Origin: Lineus longissimus
Lineage: Eukaryota > Nemertea > Pilidiophora > Heteronemertea > Lineidae
NCBI RefSeq assembly: GCF_910592395.1
Contig: NC_088314.1
Coordinates: 17,087,998 to 17,147,997, forward strand
Reading direction: 5' to 3'
Length of the DNA: 60,000 nucleotides
Shown here: positions 20,691-30,048 of the stretch, in pieces
How the letters are laid out: each line of letters starts with the position of its first letter
Numbering within the stretch: position 1 is the stretch's first letter
Made by a program: the position numbers and the translations under genes
Notes under the pieces: generated by a model
Databases searched by the model: none
What the model saw: only the letters and a program-made list of their open reading frames with translations
What the model was told of the DNA's origin: nothing

Positions 20691-20769
20691 GGTGTTGCAA
20701 GAACAAAAGTTCACTCCAGCACTGAATACTAGATAAATGAGTTTTACTAGTGATTTTCTAAGTAATTAA
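20691..20769. repeat. Small hairpins after the capsid gene
   Basis: CAACAC-TAA-GGTGTTG and GAAC-AAAA-GTTC lie just 3' of the capsid stop. The second resembles the mini-hairpin modules found elsewhere in Maverick B. Confidence 0.45.
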
Positions 20770-21006
20770 ATGGATACACCAGGAAAGAAAGATATCATAA
20801 ATACACTGTATCAAAGTTTACTGTTGGCATCAACAACAATTGGTTACTCTATGTTACTGAAAAGGTTCTTGAGAATCAATATTGGTCCCCCAAGTCAGGC
20901 CAACCTAGAGGAAATTCTTAAACTGGGCGGAACTGTAGCTATTAGTAATGGAACATTAGAGTACCTTTACGATCAAGGAATCCTACCCAGAAATATTATG
21001 AAGTAA
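20770..21006 (+). CDS. Small conserved Maverick protein, unknown function
   Basis: A 78-residue protein with one moderately hydrophobic N-terminal helix (LYQSLLLASTTIGYSMLL) and a polar C-terminus ending ILPRNIMK. It lies between capsid and penton-like genes, so a minor virion or assembly role is likely, but no family is recognised. The ATG overlaps TTAAATGG, the start context common in this element. Confidence 0.55.
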   Translation: MDTPGKKDIINTLYQSLLLASTTIGYSMLLKRFLRINIGPPSQANLEEILKLGGTVAISNGTLEYLYDQGILPRNIMK

Positions 21007-21063
21007 GAATAATTTACTTATTTGATAAAAGGTAAATTTGAAAACGAAAATTTGCTTAAGTAA

Positions 21064-21840
21064 ATGGTTACTGTAATGAACATAGATTCAAGTGACTATC
21101 CAGATCAGAGTTCAAGTGATTTAACAGTCAATCTCAAGACTGAAATTCAAGATGCATGTAGCATCACTTTAACTTTTGCAGTAATACCTTGTACATTCTA
21201 CAACATAAGTGCAGCCAGGGAGAATAACCGAATCAAAGTTAAGGGGTTTGATGTGGCAGAGATTACGCTACCAGATGGTCTCTATGACCTACAGAGCTTT
21301 TCAAAAGTATTTGCGGATAAGCTGAAAGAAAATAGTATGAGTAGAGGTGCTGTCAGATTTGACCTTGAAGAACCAACAGGTAAGGCCATCTTACACTTCC
21401 TAAAGAGAAAAAATGAGGCGCATTATCAGATCTATTTTCTTGGTAAAAGTAATGAATTATTTGGCATGAAATCAGAATGGCCTTACCCTTTAGACAATAA
21501 AAGTAAGGATGATGTTGTAAGCGAGAAACCCATCAATTTTAGACCAATTAACCATTTTGTTTTTCACTGTGACATAATCGAATCTAATAGTGTATTAAGT
21601 AATGGTGAAGCATCTGATGTGCTAACCACAATACCAATAAAGGAAGCTAATTTTGGGGATTTAATAGCATACACATTTGAGAAACCAATAGCAATTCCCT
21701 GTAAACCAAGATTCAATAAGCTGAATATTCGCTTAACTGATGAAAAAGGTGACATCATCGATCTTAATGGTCATAATGTACAGTACCAATTGGTATTAAC
21801 TCGAGCTATGCTCTCAGGACAAAGTCCGACACATCATTGA
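21064..21840 (+). CDS. Penton / minor capsid protein candidate (single jelly roll)
   Basis: A 258-residue beta-rich protein. The start (VTVMNIDSSDYPDQSSSDLT) and the C-terminal strand pattern FNKLNIRLTDEKGDIIDLNG are typical of Maverick penton proteins, which fill capsid vertices. It lies two genes after the capsid candidate, as expected. After the last jelly-roll strand the protein carries an extra TRAMLSGQSPTHH tail, encoded by a mini-hairpin pair at 21,802-21,830, which may be a late addition to the C-terminus. Confidence 0.7.
   Translation: MVTVMNIDSSDYPDQSSSDLTVNLKTEIQDACSITLTFAVIPCTFYNISAARENNRIKVKGFDVAEITLPDGLYDLQSFSKVFADKLKENSMSRGAVRFDLEEPTGKAILHFLKRKNEAHYQIYFLGKSNELFGMKSEWPYPLDNKSKDDVVSEKPINFRPINHFVFHCDIIESNSVLSNGEASDVLTTIPIKEANFGDLIAYTFEKPIAIPCKPRFNKLNIRLTDEKGDIIDLNGHNVQYQLVLTRAMLSGQSPTHH
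21802..21830 (+). repeat. Mini-hairpin pair (penton C-terminus)
   Basis: GAGC-TAT-GCTC, spacer TCA, GGAC-AAA-GTCC; translated as RAMLSGQSPT at the end of the penton-like protein. Confidence 0.85.
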
Positions 21841-22126
21841 AATTAAAATTCGTTGAAATTAAATGGCTGGCATTGGTATGTTATTTGGATCTGCAATAAT
21901 CAATGGATTAGCATTCACTGGATCCGGTTACCTTTTTAAAAAACTAGACAAAAACGGTTATGAGACTGAAGTGAAAAGACATGATTTGGCTCAGGAGCAA
22001 TTACAGAAGGCCTCCACAGAATGGGATGAGCATAGGAAAAGTACCATTGACTTCGTTAACCTTGAATTAAAGAGAGAAAGAGACGCTTCTATTGATTTTA
22101 ACAATACTGATTCAGCACTTACTGTT

Positions 22127-22272
22127 TGTTGCGGAGCCGACTTCTGGTCCTCCACAATGAGTAATTGTGCATTAATCTGGACGAAAACTGGAAGAACTCT
22201 ATAAGTTTTATTGACCTCAAAACACAACTTCCAGGCTCGCCGTGCGGCCAGCCGAAGACACAACACGCAACA
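22127..22272 (-). repeat. 3' LTR of the Gypsy element
   Basis: Identical to 26,852-26,997. On the minus strand it follows the purine tract. Confidence 0.95.
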
Positions 22273-22283
22273 TCCCCCTTCTT
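22273..22283 (-). promoter_or_regulatory. Polypurine tract of the Gypsy element
   Basis: Minus strand AAGAAGGGGGA directly abuts the 3' LTR, as expected for the plus-strand priming site. Confidence 0.7.
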
Positions 22284-22603
22284 AAGATAATAAGAATAAT
22301 CTCGAACGCGATTACACAAACACTCGACAGGTACAACTTATTAGCAACCAAAACCAACTTGTGTTAACTATAAACTTAAAACGCTACCAAAATACAACTT
22401 TGATGAATCCTCTAAAACTAACGGGCTAATTACACTTATATGCTGTAAACTGCAAATATAACTATGAAAACTTTTGACGCACTTGCCTCCAAGCTCACAA
22501 ACACAGTGACACAACAATAATAGAGACAATGTCAACTCCAGACTGTTCATAAAGACAGGTATGTTTTGGAGTCAGATTCAAACATCATAATCCTGAACAT
22601 GGT

Positions 22604-25600
22604 CTATTTTCTCACATAGTCTTTCAAATATTGTGGCGCAACATGGATTCTAGTGCTTGTGCGTCTTGGAGGAGTAGGCACAGTGTCCGTCGGCTTCGGA
22701 CCAGACAATTGGCCATGATTATAGTCTAGAGAAGAGTTTTCAACAACCGGCGGAGTGGCATTTTGTGGAGCATGATTGACACTTTGATTTTGAGGCAAAT
22801 TATCAGGAGTGCTCTCTGGCAAATCCAACACCTGTTGTGGAGCATTAGGAAAAAGAACATTTGGATTGTGAAGACCACTTGGTCGTAATGGCAATTTTAC
22901 CGCAGTAGGCCGCATTTGTACCCTATTTCTCCGATATTTACCACCGGTTCTCCCCTCAACTTCATAAGTGCGATTCCCAAGTACGCCCACTATTGTACCC
23001 AGAATCCAACGCTCTCTTTCCCTGTACTCAAAATACACGACTTGCCCAACTGGGAGCCTACGTAATTCACATGCTTTTTTATCATGAGACTGTCTCATTC
23101 GCTCCTTCCGTCTTTCCCTCCTCGGATTTAGAGAAACTGAATCTCCACCACTAGGCTTTTGCTGAATATACGGAATCACTGAACGAGTAGAATGCCCAAA
23201 TAACATCTCCGCAGGACTACGACCGGTGTCTTCCCTAGGAGTATTGCGCAACTCGAGTAATGCCAAATTTGGGTCAGTCCCACTTTTGCGAGTTTTGATC
23301 AACAGGTGTTTGGCGACTTTAACGGCCGCCTCCGCCTTGCCATTAGCACTATGGTGCCCCGGTGAACTTTCCACATGAGTGATTCCCCAGTTCTTGGTAA
23401 ACTCTCGAAAATCACCGGACGTAAGTTGAGATCCAGGATCAGTTATGAGAATCCTCGGAATGCCGTAGCGCGAGAAATGTTTCTTTAGTATCGCAATCAC
23501 ACGACCACTAGTCATAGACGGCAAAGGATCAACTTCCAAAAAGTTGGAGTAACAGTCAATGGTGACCAGATATCGCTGTCCTTCGATTTCAAAGATGTCA
23601 CTGGCCACTTTATCCCAGGGGCCTCGTCCATCATCTTGAGGTAACAACGGTTCCTTGGGGTTTCTGGCCCTCAGCGCCTGACACGGCTCACATGAGGCCA
23701 CCAACTGTTTTATGTCCTGAGCGAGACCAGGCCAGAATACGAGACGACGAGCACGCCTTACCATGCTATTATAGCCAAGATGTGCTGAATGCAAACGCTG
23801 TTTGATATCCTGCCTGAGTGAACTAGGAATGAGAATAGCCTCGCCTTTTAAGATGATCCCGTTGTCACAACTAAGAGTGTCTCTGAAGTCAAAGTATACC
23901 CTCACGTCTGAAGGTACCAAGTGTTTATACTCTGGCCACCCCTTCAGAATCAGGGATTCAAGGGTTTTTAGAGCATTGTCATTGTCTGTAGCTTTGCGAA
24001 CTTCCTCAAGTCTGGCATCAGACATGGTATAGGCAGATTTCACGTTTAATATGCGGGTTGTGGTATCTGGCACATCCAGATATGCTCGGCTCAGCGTGTC
24101 TGCAATTATCAACTCGGAACCTTTCAGAAAACGAAAATCAACGTCATATCGATGAATTCGCATCATCAGCGCTTGCAGACGCTTTGGGGCTTGGCTGAGT
24201 GGCTTGCGAAGAATCGAATAGAGAGGTTTGTGATCATTTTCTACGACCACCTTGGTCCCATAAGTATATTGATCGAATCTTTCCAGACCATACACCACGG
24301 CAAGCAGCTCCTTTTCGATTTGCGCCCAGTTTCGCTCTGCCGAGGACAGCGAGCGTGACGCATACTCCACAGGTCGGCCATCCTGTAGGAGTACCGCACC
24401 AACACCATCCTTGCTACTATCAACCTGTAGCATGACATCCTTGTTGGTATCGAAATAGGCTAAAACTGGAGTCTCTGACAGTTTCTTCTTTACAGTGTCC
24501 ATAGCCTTGTCACAATCACCCGACCAGTTCCACGCGGTCTCTTTGCGGGTGAGGGCGCGTATAGGTTCAAGATCAGCGGATAAGTTAGGTAAAAATCGTG
24601 CCATGTACTGAACCATGCCACAGAAACGTTTTACACCTGGAAGATCAGTGGGGTTAGGCATCCTCATGATTGCCTCCACTTTTGAGTCATCTGCTTTAAC
24701 ACCCTCCTCTGTAAAAAGGTGTCCATGAAATCTAATTTCTGGTTTGCCTACTTCCTTTTTATCATTATTCAAGATGATGTGACGCTCATCACATCTCTGA
24801 TACAACTTTTCAAGCTTAGAGTCATTGTCCTCGAGTGCAGCACTCTTCGTTTTGCCACACCCAGCAGCTATGATATCATCCGCAATCGTAAAAACACCGT
24901 CAAGTCCGCTGAGAGCTTCTGTAAGTTTGCGCTGGAAGATTTCACTGGATACTTTGAGCCCAAAAGGAAGACGAGTCCAGCGGAAACGTCCAAATGGAGT
25001 AATCATCGTAGTTAGTAAGCTAGACGCCTCATCTAACCTAATGTGCCAGAATGCATTTTTGACATCTAATTTGCTGAACACTTTTGCGTCATGAAGCATG
25101 GGTAACACATCATCAACAGTAGGTAACTTGTAATGTTCCCTCATTAGGGCAACGTTCAATGCCTGAGGGTCAATACAGATTCTAAGTTTTCCATTGGGTT
25201 TCCGAACAACTGCCATTTGACTAACCCATGGCGTAGGTTCAGTAACCCCCTGGAGGACACCCATCTCCACTAAACGCTCAAGTTCAAGCTTTACATCCCC
25301 ATTTATAGCGACGGGTACGTTCTTGCAAGGCAAAGCACGTGGCTTGACGTCCGTGTCCACACACAGATGTGCCTCACCTAGATCACCAAGTTCCTGTTTC
25401 TTTACTTGTGCAATAAATTTGTCAGCATTGACGGTAATGAGTTCCATCGCGCGAATGGTATCGAGGCCTAACAAACAACTGAGACTGTTAGGCACCACCA
25501 CAAATTTCACCAGATATCGTAGCTTATTGCGAACGTTTATGACCGGTAGTGTGGCTTCCCCTAGTGGCTGTACCTTCGTGTTGTTCCACATCACGAGCCG

Positions 25601-26629
25601 CTGGGGGGTGTCTTTTACCTGTTCCTTTTTTACGAACCTCTGGCAAATGGTGTTAACTTCAGCCCCACTATCCAGTTGAAAGTGGAGGTGAGTTCCATTG
25701 ACCTCCATTTTGGCGGTAAGAATATCTCGTTTGCGTTTACCAGTCATGACATTGGCCATCCAATAATCGTCATTTTCATCATCATCATCAGCATCAGCAC
25801 TAACCATTTTGACCACACCAGGTTTTTTGCATTTTGCCCGGAAGTGATTCTCGCCATGACACTGACTGCACGTTTTGCCCCAGGCAGGGCAATCCGTTTT
25901 TCGCATAGGGTGTTCCCGACCACAGAACTTGCATTCCCTAGTCGGAACTGCAGCTGCCCCATATTGGGCCTTTGGCACTTTTGAGGTAGCCCCACCTAGA
26001 GGCTTTTTAGGCCACGAGTTTCTGTCCTTAACACGCTTGACACTTGCAGCGCTAGTACCATCTAAGTCTGTGCCGAGGGCTTTCCCCTGCACCGTTGCAT
26101 TTTCTGCCGCCTTGCAGATATTGATAGACGTTTCCAATGTTAAATTCCTCTCCCTCAGCAGGAGTTTCTGTGTCTCGCGGTCATGTATGCCAAGCACAAT
26201 ACGGTCCCGGAGAATTGAATCGACAGAGTCAGCATGATAGTTACAGGTTTTGATTTTATTCCGTATGTCAGATAGGAATGACTCGAATGTTTCATCCCCC
26301 GTTTGCATCCGTTGGTTGAATAGGAAACGTTCATAGGTTTCATTCACTTCGCCAATAGCATAAACGTTGAATTTCGTAAGAATTTCTGCCACAGTCCGCT
26401 CATTATCCGGGGTATCGAACTTGAATCCATTGTGGATACGAAGACCATCGTCCCCGATCGTGTGTAGTAGCAGGGCAACACGATAGGGCCTGTCCTGAGC
26501 AGCCAAGTTTGTAATTATGGCATAATTTGTCCATTTCTGCCTAAAAATTCTCCAGTTCTCTGCGATGCTAGATACATCTTTAAAATCAGGAGGGTTTGGG
26601 GGCCTTATCCCCTGGACAGGACGTGCCAT
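22604..26629 (-). CDS. gag-pol: Gypsy gag-pol polyprotein, single frame
   Basis: 1,341 residues. In order: a gag-like helical region, zinc knuckles (CKFCGREHPMRKTDC, CSQCHGENHFRAKC), an aspartic protease (LDSGAEVNTI), reverse transcriptase (LRICIDPQALN; RLPFGL; IADDI at the catalytic loop), RNase H (QVDSSKDGVGAVLL, YASRSLSSAERNW), integrase with an HHCC finger (HLGYN...CEPC) and a DDE core (ASDIFEIEGQ, TDPGSQL, NGKAEAAVK), then a basic C-terminus. Order RT-RNase H-integrase defines the Gypsy group. No frameshift or stop is seen; gag and pol are fused, so no programmed shift is needed. Confidence 0.92.
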   Translation of the reverse strand: MARPVQGIRPPNPPDFKDVSSIAENWRIFRQKWTNYAIITNLAAQDRPYRVALLLHTIGDDGLRIHNGFKFDTPDNERTVAEILTKFNVYAIGEVNETYERFLFNQRMQTGDETFESFLSDIRNKIKTCNYHADSVDSILRDRIVLGIHDRETQKLLLRERNLTLETSINICKAAENATVQGKALGTDLDGTSAASVKRVKDRNSWPKKPLGGATSKVPKAQYGAAAVPTRECKFCGREHPMRKTDCPAWGKTCSQCHGENHFRAKCKKPGVVKMVSADADDDDENDDYWMANVMTGKRKRDILTAKMEVNGTHLHFQLDSGAEVNTICQRFVKKEQVKDTPQRLVMWNNTKVQPLGEATLPVINVRNKLRYLVKFVVVPNSLSCLLGLDTIRAMELITVNADKFIAQVKKQELGDLGEAHLCVDTDVKPRALPCKNVPVAINGDVKLELERLVEMGVLQGVTEPTPWVSQMAVVRKPNGKLRICIDPQALNVALMREHYKLPTVDDVLPMLHDAKVFSKLDVKNAFWHIRLDEASSLLTTMITPFGRFRWTRLPFGLKVSSEIFQRKLTEALSGLDGVFTIADDIIAAGCGKTKSAALEDNDSKLEKLYQRCDERHIILNNDKKEVGKPEIRFHGHLFTEEGVKADDSKVEAIMRMPNPTDLPGVKRFCGMVQYMARFLPNLSADLEPIRALTRKETAWNWSGDCDKAMDTVKKKLSETPVLAYFDTNKDVMLQVDSSKDGVGAVLLQDGRPVEYASRSLSSAERNWAQIEKELLAVVYGLERFDQYTYGTKVVVENDHKPLYSILRKPLSQAPKRLQALMMRIHRYDVDFRFLKGSELIIADTLSRAYLDVPDTTTRILNVKSAYTMSDARLEEVRKATDNDNALKTLESLILKGWPEYKHLVPSDVRVYFDFRDTLSCDNGIILKGEAILIPSSLRQDIKQRLHSAHLGYNSMVRRARRLVFWPGLAQDIKQLVASCEPCQALRARNPKEPLLPQDDGRGPWDKVASDIFEIEGQRYLVTIDCYSNFLEVDPLPSMTSGRVIAILKKHFSRYGIPRILITDPGSQLTSGDFREFTKNWGITHVESSPGHHSANGKAEAAVKVAKHLLIKTRKSGTDPNLALLELRNTPREDTGRSPAEMLFGHSTRSVIPYIQQKPSGGDSVSLNPRRERRKERMRQSHDKKACELRRLPVGQVVYFEYRERERWILGTIVGVLGNRTYEVEGRTGGKYRRNRVQMRPTAVKLPLRPSGLHNPNVLFPNAPQQVLDLPESTPDNLPQNQSVNHAPQNATPPVVENSSLDYNHGQLSGPKPTDTVPTPPRRTSTRIHVAPQYLKDYVRK

Positions 26630-26840
26630 TTCAAAGTTCTAGTTACAAACGTCGTTTGAGCGGCAGTGTACACCCGAGTGTACAGTATCGTACAGAGTCA
26701 ATGTACACGCTACACAGTACAGTCACACACGTGTAGTTTACCGGCAGGATTTCCGAGACCGGTTTCAACCCAGACTACTTTAGATTAACGCAATAATTAT
26801 ACAGTCTATCATTTCTCGGGAAGCTTGAGTCTGTTCACCT

Positions 26841-26851
26841 CGCTGCCACCA
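26841..26851 (-). promoter_or_regulatory. Primer binding site of the Gypsy element (tRNA-Leu type)
   Basis: The plus strand reads CGCTGCCACCA immediately before the LTR, identical to the 3' end (with CCA) that I recall for tRNA-Leu(AAG/UAG). The minus strand is therefore a PBS. Confidence 0.65.
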
Positions 26852-26997
26852 TGTTGCGGAGCCGACTTCTGGTCCTCCACAATGAGTAATTGTGCATTAA
26901 TCTGGACGAAAACTGGAAGAACTCTATAAGTTTTATTGACCTCAAAACACAACTTCCAGGCTCGCCGTGCGGCCAGCCGAAGACACAACACGCAACA
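26852..26997 (-). repeat. 5' LTR of the Gypsy element
   Basis: Identical to the 3' LTR; flanked outside by the CTGTT duplication at 26,998-27,002. Confidence 0.95.
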
Positions 26998-27177
26998 CTG
27001 TTTACAATCATTTACATCCAGAAAGAACTATTGTACTACCTCAGCGACCACAATTAAGTGATTACTACCAACCTAGTGATGAAATGAAGAAATACGAGTA
27101 CCTATGGATTATCCTAGGACTTAGTGGTTTAGGGTTAATAATTTATTATTTTACTAGGGTTAGAAAGACTTAGACCA

Positions 27178-27231
27178 CTGATCGGACACAGTCCTGATGA
27201 TCGGACACAGTCCTGATGATCAGAAGCGGGA
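27178..27231. repeat. Tandem mini-hairpins between convergent genes
   Basis: TGATCGGACACAGTCC is repeated twice (module GGAC-ACA-GTCC), followed by a GATCAGAAGCGGGAC variant. It lies between the stop codons of the membrane protein and the ATPase, where a bidirectional terminator could act. Confidence 0.6.
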
Positions 27232-27852
27232 CTAAGATTTTTGATGGGAAAGAGTAAATCCAAATGGATGTTGTAGTCTAATGATCAGTTTTGATCCTTT
27301 TTTCATCTTAAGTTCTTCTATGTAGTACTGTCTTTTCTCCTTAGGAATAACACTGTTTTCTTCTAAGGCATCTTTCATGGCTGATTCATCCTTATTAAAA
27401 AATAATACTAAAATTCTTATGTTCTCTCTGTAGTCCTTAACAACTGAATTGTACTTCTGAACTAGTAACCAAACAGTGAGATTGTAGTGCCTGCCGGAAA
27501 AGGCAAGATTACATAACTCGGACACCTTCTTTTTTGTGTCTCTCAAATTAGCACAGTCATCAATGAGGAATAATGTGTTAGAACCAGCAAAGGTCAGAGT
27601 AGCAAACTGAAGCACAAGGTCCAAATTACTGGCCACAGCTTCGGGATTAACTATGTAGACGTTCTTGTCTTGGTAAATCCATTTCCTTTCATATGTCTTA
27701 TTGTTGAAATATGTTGGACAGAAAATGACTATGTTCTGGAACTTGTGCCGATACTCCTTTTCTAAGAGGTCAAGGGCAAAATATGTCTTACCACAATTGG
27801 TAACACCAGAAATTAACATATTGTGTGGCTCGTAAATAAATACTTCACTCAT
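27232..27852 (-). CDS. Genome-packaging ATPase (A32/FtsK-HerA-like)
   Basis: 206 residues. Walker A is GVTNCGKTYFAL near residue 16 (GxTxxGKT) and Walker B is NTLFLIDDCANL near residue 93. Intermediate PTYFN and C-terminal VLFFNKDESAMKDALEE blocks are typical of virus packaging ATPases, which pump DNA into capsids. It is encoded opposite to the capsid genes, and its start codon lies four bases from the integrase start in a shared palindrome. No lesion is seen. Confidence 0.85.
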   Translation of the reverse strand: MSEVFIYEPHNMLISGVTNCGKTYFALDLLEKEYRHKFQNIVIFCPTYFNNKTYERKWIYQDKNVYIVNPEAVASNLDLVLQFATLTFAGSNTLFLIDDCANLRDTKKKVSELCNLAFSGRHYNLTVWLLVQKYNSVVKDYRENIRILVLFFNKDESAMKDALEENSVIPKEKRQYYIEELKMKKGSKLIIRLQHPFGFTLSHQKS

Positions 27853-27859
27853 TTAAATG
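27850..27859. promoter_or_regulatory. Divergent start palindrome CATTTAAATG
   Basis: The perfect 10-bp palindrome contains both start codons: ATG of the integrase (27,857-27,859) and, on the other strand, ATG of the ATPase (27,852-27,850). Each gene gets the TAAATG context. Confidence 0.75.
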
Positions 27860-28798
27860 AATGTAAAGGATGACACACAGCAGTATCTAAGGGATTTGTA
27901 CTACAACCCCGAGAGTCCCGTGGCTTACAGTTCTTTGAGTAAAATCTGGAAACAGGTCAAGGAAGATATGACTTCGTCACGAGAGCAGAGCTCAGGAAAA
28001 CTTATTAAACAAAAAGAAGTGAAAGAATTTCTAGAAACACTACCAACTCACCAACTACACAAACCGGCCATTAAGAAATTCACCTTCAGGAAGACAATGG
28101 TATCGTACATCGATCAACAATGGCAAGCAGATCTGGTTGACATGCAGAAATTCGAGAGTAAGAATAAAGGCAACAGATTCATTTAAACAGTCATAGATCT
28201 ATTTAGTCGTTTTTCTTGGGCTCCAGCAGTTAAGAGTAAGAGGGGAGAAGAAATCAGAGATGCATTCAAATTGATTTTCAGAGAAGCAAAACCAGAAAAG
28301 ATCCAGTTTGATGACGGTACAGAATTTTACAACAAACACTTCAAGGAACTCTTAACAGAAAATGTACCTGTAGACGCCAGAAAGATGGAAAACGAAGGAA
28401 CAGTGTGGTACAATCTTTACGGTCTTCACCTCAAAGAGACATTTGGTGATCCAAAGTACAAAGTAGGTGACAGTGTAAGAATTTCAAAGTACAAGTCCAT
28501 TTTCGGTAAAGGTTACATGCCCAACTACACTGAGGAGGTGTTCAAAATCAAACAGATCATCTTTACTCACCCTATCGTCTACCAGCTTGAGGATTACCAC
28601 AAAGAAGAAATTCAAGGATATTTCTATGAAGAGGAATTGAGCTATGTTCCTAATCCTGACCAGCTAGAGTACAAGATCGAGAAAATCCTAAGGTACAAGA
28701 CCAGTAAAGGCAAGAAATACGGATTAGTGAAGTGGAAGGGTTACAGTGATAAGTTCAATGAATGGTTACCAGTTTCTGATATCAAATCATTGAAATGA
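27857..28798 (+). pseudogene. Maverick B integrase (rve plus chromodomain), broken twice
   Basis: An N-terminal helical region (YYNPESPVAY) leads to the DDE core start QQWQADLVDM and the second Asp region IQFDDGTEFYN. The frame is cut by TAA at 28,184-28,186, directly before TVIDLFSRFSW. After KELLTENV the sequence jumps to linker and beta-strand sequence (KYKVGDSVRISK), so the stretch that should carry the catalytic Glu is missing. A chromodomain (YKIEKILRYKTSKGKKYGLV, KWKGYSDKFNEWLP) ends the protein; such domains direct integrases to chromatin. It is not functional in this copy. A mini-hairpin-like insert lies at 27,970-27,993. Confidence 0.85.
27970..27993 (-). repeat. Mini-hairpin pair variant in integrase
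   Basis: GAC-TTC-GTC followed by GAG-AGCA-GAGCTC, a variant of the reversed element. Translated as MTSSREQSS; the same peptide block recurs in the PolB N-terminal piece. Confidence 0.55.
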
Positions 28799-28886
28799 AA
28801 TAAAGTCTCTAAAGTGACTTAAGTCACAAGAACAAGTTCGAAAAACGTAATTAAAAAAAAAAATGTCCTACTAAATAAAGAAAGAA
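28799..28886. repeat. Intergenic mini-hairpins
   Basis: GTGACTTAAGTCAC and GAAC-AA-GTTC follow the integrase stop, then an A10 run. Possibly 3'-end signals. Confidence 0.45.
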
Positions 28887-30029
28887 ATGGATGGAGCAAT
28901 ATTTGATAATCAAAAAGGTATGATGAATCAAAATGGTATGATGAATCAGAATAATATGATGAATTATGATAATATGATGAATCAGAATATTCAGAAGTTT
29001 TTGTATTATTTGCATCAAAATAATATGTTAAATCAAAATATGATAAATCAGATTATGTTAAATCAAAATATGATAAATCAGTTTATCTTAAATCAAAACA
29101 TGGAAAATCAAAATATGGAAAATCAGAATAATATGATGAATCAAAACATGGAAAATCAACCTACAATTTATTGTGTTAAGTGCTGTGAAAAGAAACCTGA
29201 AATTAATTTTGAAAAGAACAGGCGTAATAAACTACTTGATTACTGTAAAGAATGTGGTTCAAGTAAAATCAAGGGATGTAATAAATGTTATGAAAATAAA
29301 TTACTAAGTGATGGTGAATTTGGTAAAGACGGAAATAGAGGTAACTGCAGATCATGTTTTAATTCATATTACAAAAAGGATTACCTTGACCAAAATGGTA
29401 ATAGAGACAGACACAAAATTAGAGTTGGTCTAAACCGCATTTCTAAGGGAGAGTGTAATCGAGCTCTGCTCTCAGGACGAAGTCCGACCGGTAATTCATC
29501 ATTCAATCTAGGATGTACAGACAGTTTCTTCTCACAGTGGTTAGAGTACCAGAGGAGTCTATCTCCAATAGGACAAAGTCCCAAGAACAGAGTTCGAATA
29601 GTAGAAGAAGAGTTGGATCATGTCTTACCAATCAAGGAATTCAAAGATAAACCTGAACTGTGCTTTGCTTGGTTTAACATTAGACCAATGGAAAAGACAG
29701 AAAACAGACAGAAGAGTGCTAAAGTAGACTACACACTATTTAAGGATCAATTGGATAGGTCAATGGATTTCATGGTAAAGATGAGAAGTGAAAACTGGTT
29801 TGTCTTTCGAGACCAGGATGTAATACCAGATTGGAAAATAGTGATATCACAGCATTTCGGGGATTATCTTCGTGATGAAAATATGATTCTGCTTGATAGA
29901 TTATCGAATTTAAATAATAACATGAGAATGAACCAGAACATTAACATATGTAGTCAGACAGAAATCATAAACGAGATGATTAAGTTGAATAATAGACATG
30001 AAAGAAATTTACTCTATGCAGTGAATTGA
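28887..30029 (+). CDS. HNH endonuclease-like protein with Asn/Met/Gln repeats (Maverick B)
   Basis: 380 residues. Residues 10-90 are a low-complexity run of MMNQN/MENQN repeats. Then come three CxxC-type pairs (CVKCCEK, CKECGSSKIKGCNKC, CRSC) and an HNH-like block LDHVLPIKEFK ... LCFAWFNIRPMEKTENRQK, homologous to 6,005-6,529. The latter is half the size and lacks the repeat region. Two mini-hairpin units are translated inside it: NRALLSGRSPT between the zinc region and HNH block, and RSLSPIGQSPKNRVRI just after. Both keep the frame open, yet they lie close to the presumed active site, so activity is uncertain. Confidence 0.65.
   Translation: MDGAIFDNQKGMMNQNGMMNQNNMMNYDNMMNQNIQKFLYYLHQNNMLNQNMINQIMLNQNMINQFILNQNMENQNMENQNNMMNQNMENQPTIYCVKCCEKKPEINFEKNRRNKLLDYCKECGSSKIKGCNKCYENKLLSDGEFGKDGNRGNCRSCFNSYYKKDYLDQNGNRDRHKIRVGLNRISKGECNRALLSGRSPTGNSSFNLGCTDSFFSQWLEYQRSLSPIGQSPKNRVRIVEEELDHVLPIKEFKDKPELCFAWFNIRPMEKTENRQKSAKVDYTLFKDQLDRSMDFMVKMRSENWFVFRDQDVIPDWKIVISQHFGDYLRDENMILLDRLSNLNNNMRMNQNINICSQTEIINEMIKLNNRHERNLLYAVN
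29460..29487 (+). repeat. Mini-hairpin pair (HNH gene)
   Basis: GAGC-TCT-GCTC, spacer TCA, GGAC-GAA-GTCC; translated RALLSGRSPT. Confidence 0.85.
29571..29597 (+). repeat. Mini-hairpin pair, second type (HNH gene)
   Basis: GGAC-AAA-GTCC then GAAC-AGA-GTTC with spacer CAA; translated GQSPKNRVR. Confidence 0.75.
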
Positions 30030-30048
30030 TTTTATTTTACTTAATTAA

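Larger units (their letters stand above)
22127..26997 (-). mobile_element. Gypsy (Ty3-type) LTR retrotransposon, apparently intact
   Basis: A 4,871-bp element on the minus strand. The 146-bp LTRs (22,127-22,272 and 26,852-26,997) begin TGTTGCGG and end CGCAACA on the plus strand and are identical by eye. CTGTT is duplicated at 22,122-22,126 and 26,998-27,002. One long gag-pol frame, a PBS next to the 5' LTR and a purine tract next to the 3' LTR are present. Identity of the LTRs points to a very recent insertion. Confidence 0.95.
21863..27172 (+). pseudogene. Two-membrane-segment virion protein gene split by a Gypsy element
   Basis: The 5' part (21,863-22,126) encodes a glycine-rich hydrophobic N-terminus (GIGMLFGSAIINGLAF) and a charged helix; the 3' part (27,003-27,172) ends in a membrane segment (YLWIILGLSGLGLIIYYF) and a basic tail. 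The frame is continuous once the retrotransposon and one copy of its 5-bp duplication are disregarded, so the insertion is the only visible lesion. Position after the penton gene and before the ATPase suggests a membrane component of the virion. Confidence 0.75.

Noticed and set aside
24152-26237. Plus-strand open frames within the Gypsy element
   Set aside because: Shadows of the intact minus-strand gag-pol.
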